A DNA stretch of 64,000 nt from Diploptera punctata (GCA_030220185.1 JASPKZ010007250.1:2879501-2943500), one strand, 5' to 3'. Positions 19,870 to 29,975 are shown, counted from the first letter of the stretch. Notes: generated by a model not told the origin, from the sequence alone. Program-made: numbers and translations.

Positions 19870-20590
19870 CTAAAATGACTAAATGACAGGACATACGCAG
19901 AACATGACCAAAAATGAATTAGTTAGAACATTGTTTCCCAAGCTGTGGTTCGCGTACCCTCTTTTAAGGAATTCGCCAAAACTTTTCCGTAATCGCGGGT
20001 TTCGAGGTTAGGCATTGCAACATTGTAATGATAATGATGATGATGATAATAATAATAATAATTTTAAAATTAAATTAACCCTCTAAGGCTCCTTGTTGCA
20101 TGCGTATAACATCGGCAATTTATCACATTATTTCCACAATAAATTAATATTTATCGCGAATGCCTGATTTACAGTTATGTAACAACGTTAGGAATGCATT
20201 TGATTTGGCAACAACTAGGCCTACACGTTGTGTAACTTTTAAGCCGTTACGGTTAAGTTAATTTTAAATTAATAAACCTTTTGCATGGAATTACATTTTA
20301 TGCATATCTCCAGTACGTATATTTAAATGTTAGTGCTTCATCCAACTCTGATCGTTGCGGAAGGGGTTCGCGAGTCGAAAAAGTTTGGCAACCGCTGAAT
20401 TAGAACATTTATAGATGATAAGCCAGAAGGAAGACGGAAAACTGGAAGACCGAATTTGAGATAGATGGATGGAGTACTGCAGGTCGTCAAAGCTTTAAAA
20501 CTCAAGAACTGGTAAACGGTTGCCAGATATAGAGAAGCTTAAGAACATTTTCTGAAGGATGCCTTGATTCACCCAGGACTGCTATGCTGA
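19870..20590 (+). pseudogene. LINE-J ORF2 3' relic interrupted by a hAT MITE
   Basis: After removing 19929-20397, the plus strand reads a LINE C-terminal pattern: ARRKTGRP-type basic block, then RWMDGVLQVVKALKLKNW and, at the end, ALIHPGL-like residues before a stop. Frames are broken. The pattern (GRPxLRW...W...HPGL) is common at insect LINE C-termini. No catalytic part is present. Confidence 0.6.
19929..20397. mobile_element. hAT-type MITE, 469 bp
   Basis: The left end CATTGTTTCCCAAGCT and the complement of the right end, CAGCGGTTGCCAAACT, match the short hAT-superfamily terminal inverted repeat form (CAGNGNTTNCCAAACT). The 8-bp flanks AGTTAGAA (19921-19928) and AATTAGAA (20398-20405) differ at one base and form the duplication expected of hAT elements. 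No transposase frame. It contains a short run of ATG and AAT repeats. Confidence 0.8.
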
Positions 20591-20599
20591 TGATGTTGA

Positions 20600-21079
20600 C
20601 AATGAAAACTTATATCAAGTCTCATTTTGTACAAGAAAGCAATACTAAACGTGGCAACAGTTGAAGATGTATCTATCACACAGTTGTGGTGGCGGATGGA
20701 AAACGTATAGCTCGTATGGATTAGCTCTGGTGGCGTAGTAGGCTATATTTTCAGCTTTAAGAGAAGCCAGATACTTTGTTAACAGGGCACAGGAAAATAA
20801 TAGTATATAAAGATGCGAAGTTGGGAAGTGGTATCTACAGAATCGAATAAAATGTTTAAAAACCGAGCGATAGGAAGGGTTTTAATTTCCGAGATTCTGT
20901 ACAACACTTCACAAACGTGCTTTGTACATTCCTTTTGGGCGATGGTGTTTTCAAAATAATAAATAATAGTAAAATAATATCTTTGTTGGAAATATTTGCG
21001 TTCATTATAAACAATTGACTAACGTTAACAGTGTGGGCAATGTTAATTAGATGAAAGAACAGGAGGCCTTGAGAACAAT
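20600..21079. other. No recognisable feature
   Basis: Unassigned sequence. No frame or repeat that I can support. Confidence 0.45.
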
Positions 21080-21660
21080 TATTATTAGATTGTATATATA
21101 GTGCATGAATGTCAACACATGCTGCATGCGGGAGTTAATATAAAAACATTTGTAGCAATTGATTATACCACCAAAAAAAAAAAAAAAAAAAAAGAAACCA
21201 CTGTTTGCACTTTCTTAGATGTATTTTTTTCCCAGGTAACAATCCAGAAAAATATAATTGTCATATTTACATCATACGACATCAGAAATGAATTAATATA
21301 CATTTTGATGTGTTTCATTTTTTCTCCACTAGAGAGCATTCTTACAATATTGCGTTCCTTTGGCAATAAATAGTATGATCTGGTTGCAGTGATAAACAAA
21401 AGAAGCAGATGAAGCGTACCTATCGTTTCTCATTTGTTTTCAAACATCGCCGTTTACATTAAATATATAAATATTTTAAAATAACTACAGTTAAATAATG
21501 ATTTGTGAGTAAACAGCTTAATTTTATTCGTTAAATAGTCCTAACAAATGCCACTCTTGATTTCCAAATTATCGATAAATTCACGACTCACGAAGTGAGT
21601 CGTGAATTTATCGATAATTTGGAAATCACTCTGGCATTACTTATGATAAATGGCCGCAAG
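21080..21660 (-). repeat. Repeat X1 with terminal hairpin
   Basis: The minus-strand copy of a repeat also found at 34005 and 46595. Shared blocks include AACAAATGAGAAACGA, ATTTGTGAGTAAACAGCTTA (plus strand), AAGAATG and GAGAAAAAATGAAACACATC. At its right end lies a long palindrome, 21569-21630, centred on CTCACGAAGTGAG, with arms of about 30 bp. In X2 and X3 this position holds a shorter, imperfect hairpin. A poly-A run of about 21 is at 21173-21193. No coding frame. Confidence 0.75.
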
Positions 21661-21976
21661 TACGTATTTATTGTTTTATATTGTTTCAAATAAAATTCAG
21701 TTCATTTAAAATGCAGTGATTTGTTTCGTATAATGTATATTAACACTACCTTTGGATATTTTTAGCATATAGGCCTTCATTGTACGTAGAATAGCCTACA
21801 TAGAGGGCAGTGATTTTACTTCCCGCACGTAGGTGTAAACGTAATATTACAGTATAGTTATTTTGGTTGGCAATCCCGAAATGTAGAAGTTGAACTTTCA
21901 GTTATGGTCGCCATTGCTGTAAGTACGACAGAACGCACTATCGCACAAAAACAGTTATTACTATCGTTTTAAAATA
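21661..21976. other. No recognisable feature
   Basis: Unassigned A+T-rich sequence between X1 and the LINE-H relic. Confidence 0.4.
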
Positions 21977-22205
21977 AAAGACAGCCCCTGCGGAAACTCA
22001 GAACAAACGATAGATCATCTATTATTTGAATGTACAAAACTGGACACAGAAAGACAGTTACATAAGAACAACATGATTAACAAATATGGTAAATTGACAT
22101 TGGATAAAGTAAGACTAGTACAGGAGTACACAGTTGAATTAATCACATTCATTAATTCCACAGTTTTAGACAGATTATACAGCAAAACAAAGCCAATTCA
22201 ATGAC
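21977..22205 (+). pseudogene. LINE-H ORF2 C-terminus (Jockey/R1/I-type Cys-His motif)
   Basis: The frame reads CGNSEQTIDHLLFECTKL followed by about 50 residues to a TGA at 22202. The spacing of Cys, His and Cys (CG...ETxxHLLFEC) is the C-terminal zinc-knuckle-like motif seen in Jockey, R1 and I-clade ORF2 proteins. It differs from the RWxGHVxRM type of LINE-A, B, C and D, so at least two unrelated LINE groups occur here. Only the last 75 residues or so remain, open but without a start. Confidence 0.75.
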
Positions 22206-22245
22206 AAACAAATGGATAAAAAAACGTACAATTTGCCATAGAAAA

Positions 22246-22789
22246 CACTGGTCAACATGATTTTTGTCTCATGAGTACCAATAGTTGTTCTTAATGCAGT
22301 TTTTTATCGTGTTTTCAAATATATATTCGGAATTTCTCCATCACCCACAGATTTTTTTATTTTAATTTCAATTAATGGATTTAAATAATTATTTTTTAAT
22401 AAAAGTTTTTCCGTCCATTTGTCCATTGTAAAATAAACGGGGAACACTTTCATCAGGAGATTTCAGCTATGGAAAAGAGATATCAAGGCAAATGGAATCC
22501 TAATATGCTGGCCGATTATTGTTGGACCTGCAAGAGGGATGCTCCACAGGCGAAATATAGCAGAAAATCGTTATTTCTTACTTTCTAGGCGAGTCGGAAT
22601 GTTCGAATATTGTGTAGTTACGAATGTAGAAAATATTAAAATGTTTGAAATTATAAATTCCTATCTCTTGGAAACCTTGCGTGATGGAGAAAAACCGATA
22701 TCATATTTGAATTCAGGAGAAAAAATACTATCAGAATCACATATTTTTCTTTCTGAGACAAAAAACAGTTTATTTTTTGTTGTTCAGTG
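22246..22789 (+). mobile_element. Element Y2, best-preserved copy
   Basis: Starts CACTGGTCAACATGATT and ends TGTTGTTCAGTG, so the ends are inverted (CACTG...CAGTG). AAA lies on each side (22243-22245 and 22790-22792). It contains two short frames described separately. The inverted 12-bp ends and 3-bp duplication fit a CACTA/CMC-like DNA element. No DDE core is visible. Confidence 0.78.
22469..22588 (+). CDS. Y-element C-terminal exon-like frame (NMLADYCW)
   Basis: A 39-codon frame from ATG 22469 to TAG 22586-22588, reading MEKRYQGKWNPNMLADYCW then KRDAPQAKYSRKS and FLTF at the stop. The same frame, stop and residues recur in Y1, Y3 and Y4 with only scattered substitutions. Its Trp/Asp-Tyr-Cys-Trp block and Lys/Arg-rich end look like the C-terminus of a larger element-encoded protein. 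I recall similar ends in uncharacterised arthropod proteins but cannot name the family. Upstream coding sequence is absent, so the exon cannot be expressed alone unless spliced. Confidence 0.45.
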   Translation: MEKRYQGKWNPNMLADYCWTCKRDAPQAKYSRKSLFLTF

Positions 22790-22790
22790 A
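22599..22790 (+). CDS. Y-element second short frame (MFEYCVVTNVEN)
   Basis: A 63-codon frame from ATG 22599 to a TGA that overlaps the right terminus of Y2. Corresponding frames of 60-67 codons remain open in Y1, Y3 and Y4, with residues ETLRDGEKPISYLN and SHIFLSET. It could be coincidence among similar copies or a small exon. No homology is recognised. Frame conservation without nucleotide-rate analysis is weak evidence. Confidence 0.25.
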   Translation: MFEYCVVTNVENIKMFEIINSYLLETLRDGEKPISYLNSGEKILSESHIFLSETKNSLFFVVQ

Positions 22791-22792
22791 AA

Positions 22793-23315
22793 TCAATGAA
22801 AACAATTTTTTTTGTAAATAATTTTGTAAATTAAAGCATGTAGTATTACTGTCTTTGCGATGGAACATATTGACAAAAATAAAATAAAATAAATGGATTA
22901 GCTCACCATACAATGAGCTACCTGGTTAACGGAGGCTCCAGCACTTAGCGGGACATATGTGGCTACATCCATTCATATTCATTCTGCATTTAGGAACGAA
23001 TCTTATTTCCTGTTTATACGTGAAATACTGCAAAAAGAGAGTGGGCGAGAAAAAAATGATATATATATGAAGTTCAAGCATGGTATAGGATTCAGTCACA
23101 ATAGAATTGGTTAGAATTTTTATATCGCAATGACAAACCGACCGAAGAAGGTGAGTTGAAGTGGAAATATAAACACAATTTCTAGATTACTGTTGTGGAA
23201 TTGAATACGTGAACGTTGTGTGAATGGTGGAGCTGAAATATACTGAAAACTAGTAATCATCACAGCCTGTCAATTCAGTGTGTTACATAGCATCTTATTC
23301 TGTAATTAATATATA
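22793..23315. other. No recognisable feature
   Basis: Unassigned sequence between Y2 and the foldback element. Confidence 0.45.
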
Positions 23316-23818
23316 TAAATAATAGTTTTTAAAAAACTAAAACAACACGCTTTGTTAGAAAACCGAACTCAAAAATGAAAAATAATTTTAATTTCCAACA
23401 CGTTTGGGATAAATTTAAAGTGGTCAACAAAAAAATCATCTCCAACACATATAGAATAAAACTAGAATTATCAACAAAAATAAAATAATTTTACCAACAA
23501 AAGCGTGGGGTGCTCTATATCAATTACCGGTAATATATTTGATAATAAACAGATATTGGTAAAAGTAAAGTCTCTAAGAAGAACATGTAAAAATCATAAA
23601 AAGCACCCCACGCTTTTGATGGTAAAATTATTTTCTTTTTGTTGATAATTCTAGTTTTATTCTATATGTGTTGGAGATGATTTTTTGTTGACCGCTTTAA
23701 TGTTGACCGCTTTAAATTTAACCCAAGCGTGTTGGAAATTAAAATTATTTTTCATTTTTGAGTTCGGTTTTCTAACAAAGCGTGTTGTTTTAGTTTTTTA
23801 AAACTATTATTTATTTTT
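23316..23818. repeat. 500-bp foldback element
   Basis: Arms of about 210-240 bp are complementary: the left arm holds AACAACACGCTTTGTTAGAA and AAGCGTGGGGTGCT, and the right arm holds their complements. The loop at about 23512-23608 contains ATTACCGG. In the right arm a 17-bp segment, TTGACCGCTTTAA, is duplicated in tandem near 23688-23720. Half of a related element lies at 56672-56800. No coding frame. Confidence 0.85.
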
Positions 23819-23929
23819 TGTTTTTTAGTTTTAATATTTTACAGAATAAGATAAGAAGGTAAATATCTTTAAATTCCATACTATTGTAGTATGAGCTAAA
23901 AGTATTACTCTTCTAAAAAAAAAACCCTC

Positions 23930-24015
23930 CCCAGCCGGATTCGAACCAGCGACCTATGGATTACTGAAAATATATACCACTAGTTCACCGCTCTACCAAC
24001 TGAGCTCTTTCAAGG
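23930..24015 (-). pseudogene. tRNA-Tyr-like relic with intron-like insert
   Basis: On the minus strand: GAGCTCAGTTGGTAGAGCGG (D arm), GAACTAGTG, a roughly 15-nt insert, AATCCATAGGTCGC (anticodon 3' side), then TGGTTCGAATCCGGCT (T arm). This is the sequence pattern of eukaryotic tRNA-Tyr, which normally has an intron after position 37. The GTA anticodon is not recoverable, and the two acceptor strands (CCTTGAA and GGGGAGG) do not pair. It is a pseudogene or a SINE head, not a functional tRNA gene. Confidence 0.7.
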
Positions 24016-24062
24016 ATTGACTAAAAAGTCGACAAGTCCGTAACCTATTATACCACTTTTAA

Positions 24063-24430
24063 TTTTTTTGATTTTCTGGTGATTCTGGCCAGGAATTTAG
24101 AAATGAAATATGAAATTATTGTAGTGTCACGGGTCCTCTACAAGTATACAAAGTTTCAAGTCGATCCAATATCTCTAAGTGGGCGAAAATCGTGTTCAAA
24201 GATTCCGTTACATAAATATAAACACACTTTTTTTGATTTTCTGATGATTCTGACCAGGATTTTACAAAATGAATATGAAATTATTGTATTGTCACGGGTT
24301 CTTTACAAGTATACAAAGTTTCAAGTCGATCCAATGTCTCTTAGTGGGTGAAAATCGTGTTAAAAAATTCCGCTACATAAATACAAACACACTTTTTTTG
24401 ATTTTCTGAAGATTCTGGCCAGGATGAATA
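24063..24430. repeat. 165-bp tandem repeat, about 2.2 copies
   Basis: Units start at the T run before GATTTTCTG at 24070, 24235 and 24400 (exact 165-bp spacing). Each contains CTACAAGTATACAAAGTTTC or a one-base variant and GTCGATCCAAT. The units differ by a few substitutions. Confidence 0.9.
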
Positions 24431-24509
24431 ACTTTGCAATAATTTGGAGAAGTTACAATTTTAAATTCATAATTTGATTTTGTACTAGAGTATACCATAT
24501 AATATTTAG

Positions 24510-24880
24510 AGGATGAAGAAGACCTACAACTCAATGGTATTGATAAGCTGTTAGTAATGCTGATGATGTAGTACAATTGGGCGATAGCGAGGAGATACTA
24601 AAGGCCAACACGCACACACTATCAAGTAACACTAAGAAATTGGGACTGGAAATAAATATCAATAAAACTAAATACATGGCCACACAGAAATAATTATATA
24701 ATGGAAATGGACAGCTAATGACAAATGAGGGAAATTTTGAAAAAGAAAAGTGGCTACATTCAAATACCTAGGAACAATAATCACACATAGGAATGAGATG
24801 CACAAATAAATTAAACATAGGCTCAATTCTGGAAATGCGTGTTATTATGCATTGCAGAGACTGAGTATGTAACTCTTAAA
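24510..24880 (+). mobile_element. LINE-A5 fragment
   Basis: Plus-strand LINE-A piece. It has a damaged YADD region (GCTGATGATGTAGTACAAT), then AACACTAAGAAATTGGGACT and GAACAATAATCACA. Several indels break the frame. It is truncated after the GCATTGCAGAGACT block. Confidence 0.85.
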
Positions 24881-24899
24881 TTGACAAGGTATTCTATCA

Positions 24900-25640
24900 G
24901 ATCATCATCTTCTTCTTCATGGTAGGCCGTCGGCCTGTTCCGCTCTCAGAATTCATCTTCCCATCGTCTTCTAGGACGTTCCACATCTCCATAGCCTTGA
25001 GGATGGTACAACAGTGCTTGTTTTGTTAGCCTAGAAGAGTACATTCTTAAAATATGTTCATGCCATAACCGCTTATAGTTTTGTATTTTTTCATTCAGAT
25101 TGACATTTTGAGTTCTTGCCTAATTGTTTCACCAGGAACGTGGTCTCTTAGAGTATATCCTGCAACGTATCTGAGGAACTTCATCTCTGATGTATTCACG
25201 TAGACTTTCACGGCCGGAGTTGCTATGATGATCTTGAAGAAGATTATCGGGCTGCAGGCCGTGGTCGTGAGGCTTGTAGTTCCCCGACGTTTCGCCAGAG
25301 ACTGCGTCTGGCATCCTCAAGGGTTGTGTCGTGAGGCTTGTAGTTCCCCGACGTTTCGCCAGAGACTGCGTCTGGCATCCTCAAGGGTGCAGTCTCTGGC
25401 GAAACGTCGGGGAACTACAAGCCTCACGACCACGGCCTACAGCCCGAAAATGTTCTTCAAGATCATCATTTCATCTCTGATGTTTCTAGTAATCTTGTGT
25501 TTGATCTATTCATGGCCCAATTCTCTGATCCATATGTCACAATGGGAACTGTCATTACCTTTTAAAACGTTAGCACTGTTTCTTTTGTTGTCTCTGCTTT
25601 TAATAGTCCCACACATACTTTGAAATTCTGTAAGATGCAT
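24900..25640 (-). mobile_element. LINE-C3 fragment with PLE insertion
   Basis: Minus-strand LINE-C with an ATCATCATCTTC 3' tail at the left, then the block complementary to the GRP and RMRFL regions. It is interrupted at 25194-25469 by a PLE-derived unit and continues to about 25640. The YGSE/WIL-type block is near 25540. All frames are broken. Confidence 0.75.
25194..25469. mobile_element. PLE-derived tandem and inverted unit with 14-bp duplication
   Basis: Two direct copies of a segment beginning GTCGTGAGGCTTGTAGTTCC (from about 25264 and 25328), followed by an inverted third copy (25388-25440). Each contains CCCGACGTTTCGCCAGAGAC, which on the other strand is stem II/GAAACGTCGGG of a hammerhead-like core. 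The core lacks the invariant C of CUGA (TTGAGGA), so it is probably inactive. TTCATCTCTGATGT flanks the unit at 25180-25193 and 25470-25483, showing that it inserted as one piece. Confidence 0.75.
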
Positions 25641-25925
25641 TGGTTTAACTAATGTAATTTAAAAATATAAACAAAAAACGAAGTAGTATGAATTACTAAA
25701 TTTTGTAGCCCCGTGGGTTTCAATATGCAGCACACTGCGTCAACACTCAGTAATGCTAAAATGTGTGTCGCATTAAGCACTATACAGTTATAAATTAATT
25801 TTTTTCTTGACTTTGTTTTCACTGTGGTCCGACACATTTAAGTAAATTTATGGCTTACGATATCTGAAAAATGAAATATGCATTTTAAAAGATAAATATA
25901 GGCCTACCCTTAATTAATCAATATC

Positions 25926-26110
25926 AGCACCAAAGTCCTTAAGGTCTGTTCCGATCTCATGTTAAAATTGGTCTGTCCATCTGGGTCTTCCTACATTTCG
26001 TCATAACGGTCTGTAATGAAGAACCTGTTTCAGGATCCCGTTATCCATTCTATTGATGCGGTCCATCCACTAGTCTCTGTATTGTAATCTGACAACTGAT
26101 CTGACAGACT
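25926..26110 (-). mobile_element. LINE-C4 3' fragment
   Basis: Minus-strand piece with the complement of the GRPRW and RMDR blocks (TCTGGGTCTTCCTACATTTC and GATGCGGTCCATCC). Its 3' tail is decayed. Confidence 0.6.
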
Positions 26111-26199
26111 ACAGCATGTTCATAATGCGTGCATTCGATTTATATTCAATCCATGTCGTTATGACCACGTGTCTCCTTCATTTCAGGCCTTATCATGGC

Positions 26200-26770
26200 T
26201 ATGCCTAAATGCCAGAAGAATTTTACATTCACATAACTTACTATTCCAAATTCTGTACATATAGGCCTATTTACCAAGTTATTTAACAACACGTTTTCAA
26301 AATTTATCGGCTCATCACAATTTAGGAACAAGATCACAAGACTCTTATTTACTTTTAATAGCACAGGACAGGACATGTCTATACTCTGAATCTTACACAA
26401 TATCTATGACTAGAGCATGGAACTCACTTCCCAGTCATGCCAGGGACTGTCAATCGCTATCATTATTTAAATACAAATTAACTGAAGTTCGACACAATGA
26501 AAAAATTAACTGCATAACAACTATATACAGCATTCAAATAAGCATCTAGGAAGCTACTTACTTTATTTTATTTCACTTTAATTTTATTATATTCCATGTT
26601 TTTGTTAGTATTAGCTACTATTAGATCACATCATCATTGTATTTTGTTTAGTCTGTATTTTAATAATATCTTAAAATTGTAATAAGTATTAATTTTTGTA
26701 TAATTCTACTATTCGCTGGTTGAGTGGAAGAGAAGGACTTATGGCCTTAACTCTGCCAGCTAAAATAAAG

Positions 26771-26821
<51 letters not shown>
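26200..26821 (+). mobile_element. LINE-K 3' end with (ATT)n tail
   Basis: The frame at 26404-26548 reads MTRAWNSLPSHARDCQSLSL, FKYKL and a stop. This is the WNSLP...FK.KL ending typical of CR1/L2/Rex-like ORF2 proteins. The 3' UTR holds a short hairpin around GGTTGAGTGGAAGAGAAGG and ends in an ATT repeat (26771-26821). The same tail recurs at 40442 and, inverted, at 14318. The clade assignment is by motif only. Confidence 0.75.
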
Positions 26822-26822
<1 letters not shown>

Positions 26823-26833
26823 GTGCAAACCTA

Positions 26834-27285
26834 TCTAATAGCTTGGATATATTTAGTTCTGTTCGCATATCTTCATTTAGTTTCCTATCTATCACTGTAT
26901 AGCCCGCCACACCCCTCAAAGACGTAATTTCTTAAGTTCTTCGTTCCTGATGTTTGGTTAAGTCCCAAGGTTTGAAGGTTTGAATCCATATAGTAATGTT
27001 AGAACCGCCGTTGTTTTATAAAAAACATTAAAAGTGTTTCCATTCTAATTCCCTTGAGACTTAAATTTATGGCGCCACACATATAATTAAATTTATTTAT
27101 TTTGTTTGCAATGTCTTCACTTTTTCTATATGATACATTGTATCCCAGATAATTAAAATTGCTCATCTGTTCTATTGTTTTGTTCACTAATGAGCTTTTT
27201 ACTCTTACCGGTTCATAATTCGAAAAGCTACAACTTTTGTTCTTTGAGATATTTTCAAGTTGTATATTTCACATCGTACCTTAAT
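26834..27285 (-). mobile_element. LINE-C5 fragment
   Basis: Minus-strand frame NKTIEQMSNFNYLGYNVSY, then INKFNYMCGAINLSLKGI, continuing through broken frames to the MRFL-like block. It abuts the ATT tail of LINE-K. No catalytic motif. Confidence 0.75.
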
Positions 27286-27399
27286 TAACACCAGAAATTG
27301 TAACAATCTTTAGAATAAAATCCTGCTAAAAAAGGCATTCTACATAGTGCGAAATTAGAAATTATTAAGTCAAGTAATCAGTAACCGAGATATAATTAT

Positions 27400-28365
27400 T
27401 TTTATTAAGTTACCTTTCTATGTATCTTCATTACCACCTCATGTCAGACGGAAGAGAAATTGGAAGAGGGGTGAGGCAAGGATGTCCTCTATCACCTACC
27501 CTTTTCAACATCTACCTGGAAGACCTAATGAAGAACTGCTTCAGTAATACGGGAGGCGTAAACATGAGAGGAAGAAGAATAAAGTGCATAAGATTTGCTG
27601 ATGATATGGCTTTGTTAGCAGAAGATGCAATGACATTGAGGAACATGCTGATGGAGCTGAATGACAAGTGCAAGGATTATGGGATGAAGATAGATATAAA
27701 TAAGACGAAGGCCATGATTATAGGAAAGAAACAAAGGAAGATAAACATGAAGATTAAAGGTGAGGCCATTGAGCAAGTGGAGAGCTTCAAATACTTGGGT
27801 TGTACTCAGTAGTAACATGAACTGCGGTCAAGAAGTAAAGCAGAGGATAGCAATGGCAAAAAAGCTTTCAACAGGAAGAGAAGCATTTTCTGCGGACCTT
27901 TGACAAGAGAAATAAGAAAGAGGCTAGTGAAGTGCTTTGTGTGGAGTGTAGCATTATATGGTGCGGAGACGTGGACATTACGACGGAATGAGGAAAAGCG
28001 ACTGGAAGCTTTTGAGATGTGGATATGGAGAAGAATGGAACGTATAAACTGGACAGACAAAGTAAGAAATGAAGATGTGCTAGACAGAGTGGGTGAAAGA
28101 AGAACAATGCTGGAACTCATAAAGAAGAGGAAAATAAATTGGATTGGCCACTGGCTAAGAAGAAACTGCCTGCTGAAGGATGCTCTAGAAGGAATGGTCA
28201 ACGGAAAGAAAGTTAGAGGCAGAAAAAGACATCAGATGATAGACAATATTAAAATAAATGGTTTGTATGGAGATACAAAAAGGAAAGCTGAGTCAAGGAA
28301 AGAGTGGAGAATGCTGAGTTTGCAGTGAAAGACCTGCTCTTGAGCAGAACACTATGAATGAATGA
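27400..28365 (+). pseudogene. LINE-F reverse transcriptase and C-terminal relic
   Basis: The first frame (27420-27812) holds GVRQGCPLSPTLFNIYLEDL (RT motif B) and IRFADDMALLAED (motif C with the catalytic Asp pair), then EQVESFKYLGC. Two compensating frameshifts near 27797 and 27864 shift and restore the frame. It then runs open to 28326 through YGAETWTLRRNEEKRLEAFE, RINWTDKVRNEDVLDRVGE and NWIGHWLRRNCLLKDALEG. It ends with a GAATGAATGAAT tail. The endonuclease and motif A are missing. It is an RTE-like LINE by overall pattern, 5'-truncated and not functional. Confidence 0.85.
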
Positions 28366-28436
28366 ATTCGTGTCACTCTACTAAGTAACACTAATAAATT
28401 GGGACTGGAAGTAAACACCAACAAAACTAAATATAT

Positions 28437-28991
28437 TTGAACAAGTAACTTGTTTCAATTATCTGGGATGCATGATATCGTACCAGCAAAATTTGGACAT
28501 GGAGAAGAAATTAGGGAAATTTCAACAGATATGTGGTTCAATAAGAAAATATTTGAGAAATAATACCACAAGGGAAACTCAATTAAAATTTTACAAAACA
28601 TTAGCCGTTCCAACATTAACATACGGGTCTGAGACTTGGCCTTTAACGATCTCTGATAAAAATAAAATTGAGATAATAGAAATGAGATTTCTCGGTTGCA
28701 GGTGTATCTCTAAGAGATCAAATGAGAAGTCAAGATATCAGAGAAGAACTACAAATATATAATATAAACGAGAAAATACACGCAAATAAATGTAATTGGT
28801 TTGAACATATACAAATAATGCCAAATAATCGTTTATCAAAACAATTGCTTCATTATAGGCCTCTAGGCCGAAGAAATGTAGGAAGACCAAACCGTCGTTG
28901 TAAGGACGACCTGAGCCTGTGGCATGTAGTGCGCCGGGGAGCGGAACGGGCCAACATGCCCATACCTTGAAGATGATGATGATGATGATGT
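28437..28991 (+). mobile_element. LINE-C6, 5'-truncated copy in LINE-A6
   Basis: The frame reads YQQNLDMEKKLGKFQQICGS, AVPTLTYGSETWPLTISDKN and EIIEMRFLGCRCISKRSNEK. A shifted frame gives DIREELQIYNINEKI and GRRNVGRPNRRCKDDL, ending at the CCTTGAAGATGATGATG tail. It lacks the RT core. It serves as a reference copy for other LINE-C pieces. The target duplication is very short or absent. Confidence 0.85.
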
Positions 28992-29419
28992 TCACACATA
29001 GAAACACATTATATAATGGAAATGGACAGTTAATGAGTTAGAGGGAAATTTTGAAGAAGTGGCTGAATTCAAATACCTAGAAACAAAAATAACAAACAAG
29101 AATGAGCTGCAGAAAGAAATAAAAGATAGGCTCAATTCTGGAAATGCATGATAATGCATTACAGGAACTCTTGTCGCCCCAACTCCTTTCAAAAAAACGT
29201 TAAACTGGGAACAGCCTATATAAAACTGTTATTCTCCCAGTTATATGGATACCAAATATGGACTCTTACTTTAAGGGAGGAAACAAGATTACGAGTAGGT
29301 CTACTTGAGAATAAGGTTTTTAGGATTTTTTTGGACTAAATAGAGATAAACACAGAAGATTAGAGAAAATTACATAACAGTGAGGCTGCATGGAATTTAT
29401 AGGAAGTCAGATATAATAA

Positions 29420-29720
29420 AGTAAAGTGATCCCATAACAGGCCTCAGGAGGCCCTTGGGGTAGTAGGAGGTTAAGGCTCCCACTTTTTCTAGACAATCGG
29501 CACTTTATGTCAGCCGGGTTGTCAGCCCTGCGTGACGGCCGCCTTTACCCCAGAACAAGCGTCTGGTACTCATTTCCGTTAGAGGCTGAGTCGACCCCAG
29601 GGCCATAGTGCCGCCAGAGGGTTTGGGTCAGTTTAAAAATCCTGACCCCAACGGGACTTGAACCCTCGACCCTCCGGCTTGTAGCTCAGTGCCTTAACCA
29701 CTACGCTACGGCGTGCCCCT
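29420..29720 (-). mobile_element. SINE-2d with 14-bp target duplication
   Basis: Complete minus-strand SINE-2 whose tRNA-like head is at the right (complement of GGTTCAAGTCCCGTTGGGG). GTCAGATATAATAA occurs at 29406-29419 and 29721-29734, and both copies belong to LINE-A6, so SINE-2 postdates that LINE. Confidence 0.96.
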
Positions 29721-29975
29721 GTCAGATATAATAAGAAGAGTTAAATGTCGTAGACTGCGATGGGTAGTACATGTGAAACGAATGAGGAAATAAACAGAGG
29801 CGTGGAAGCTTCTTGTAGGAAAGCCAGAGGGAAAACATCCAGTTGACAGACCAAGGATGAGGTGGGAAAACAACATTAACCATGATTTGAGGGAACTAGA
29901 TTGGAAAACATTAGCTCAGGATAGGGATGTATGGAGACCAACAATGAACCTACAAGTACGATAGTGCCAGTGAGT

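Larger units (their letters stand above)
28368..29975 (+). mobile_element. LINE-A6 broken by LINE-C and SINE-2
   Basis: Pieces 28368-28436, 28992-29419 and 29721-29975 form one collinear LINE-A copy, from the LSNTKKLGLE block to the GTTAGTTAGTTA tail. They are separated by LINE-C6 and SINE-2d. Stops and indels are abundant. Confidence 0.85.

Noticed and set aside
25225..25623. 132-codon frame at 25225 as a gene
   Set aside because: It runs through the duplicated PLE segments and then LINE-C antisense sequence.
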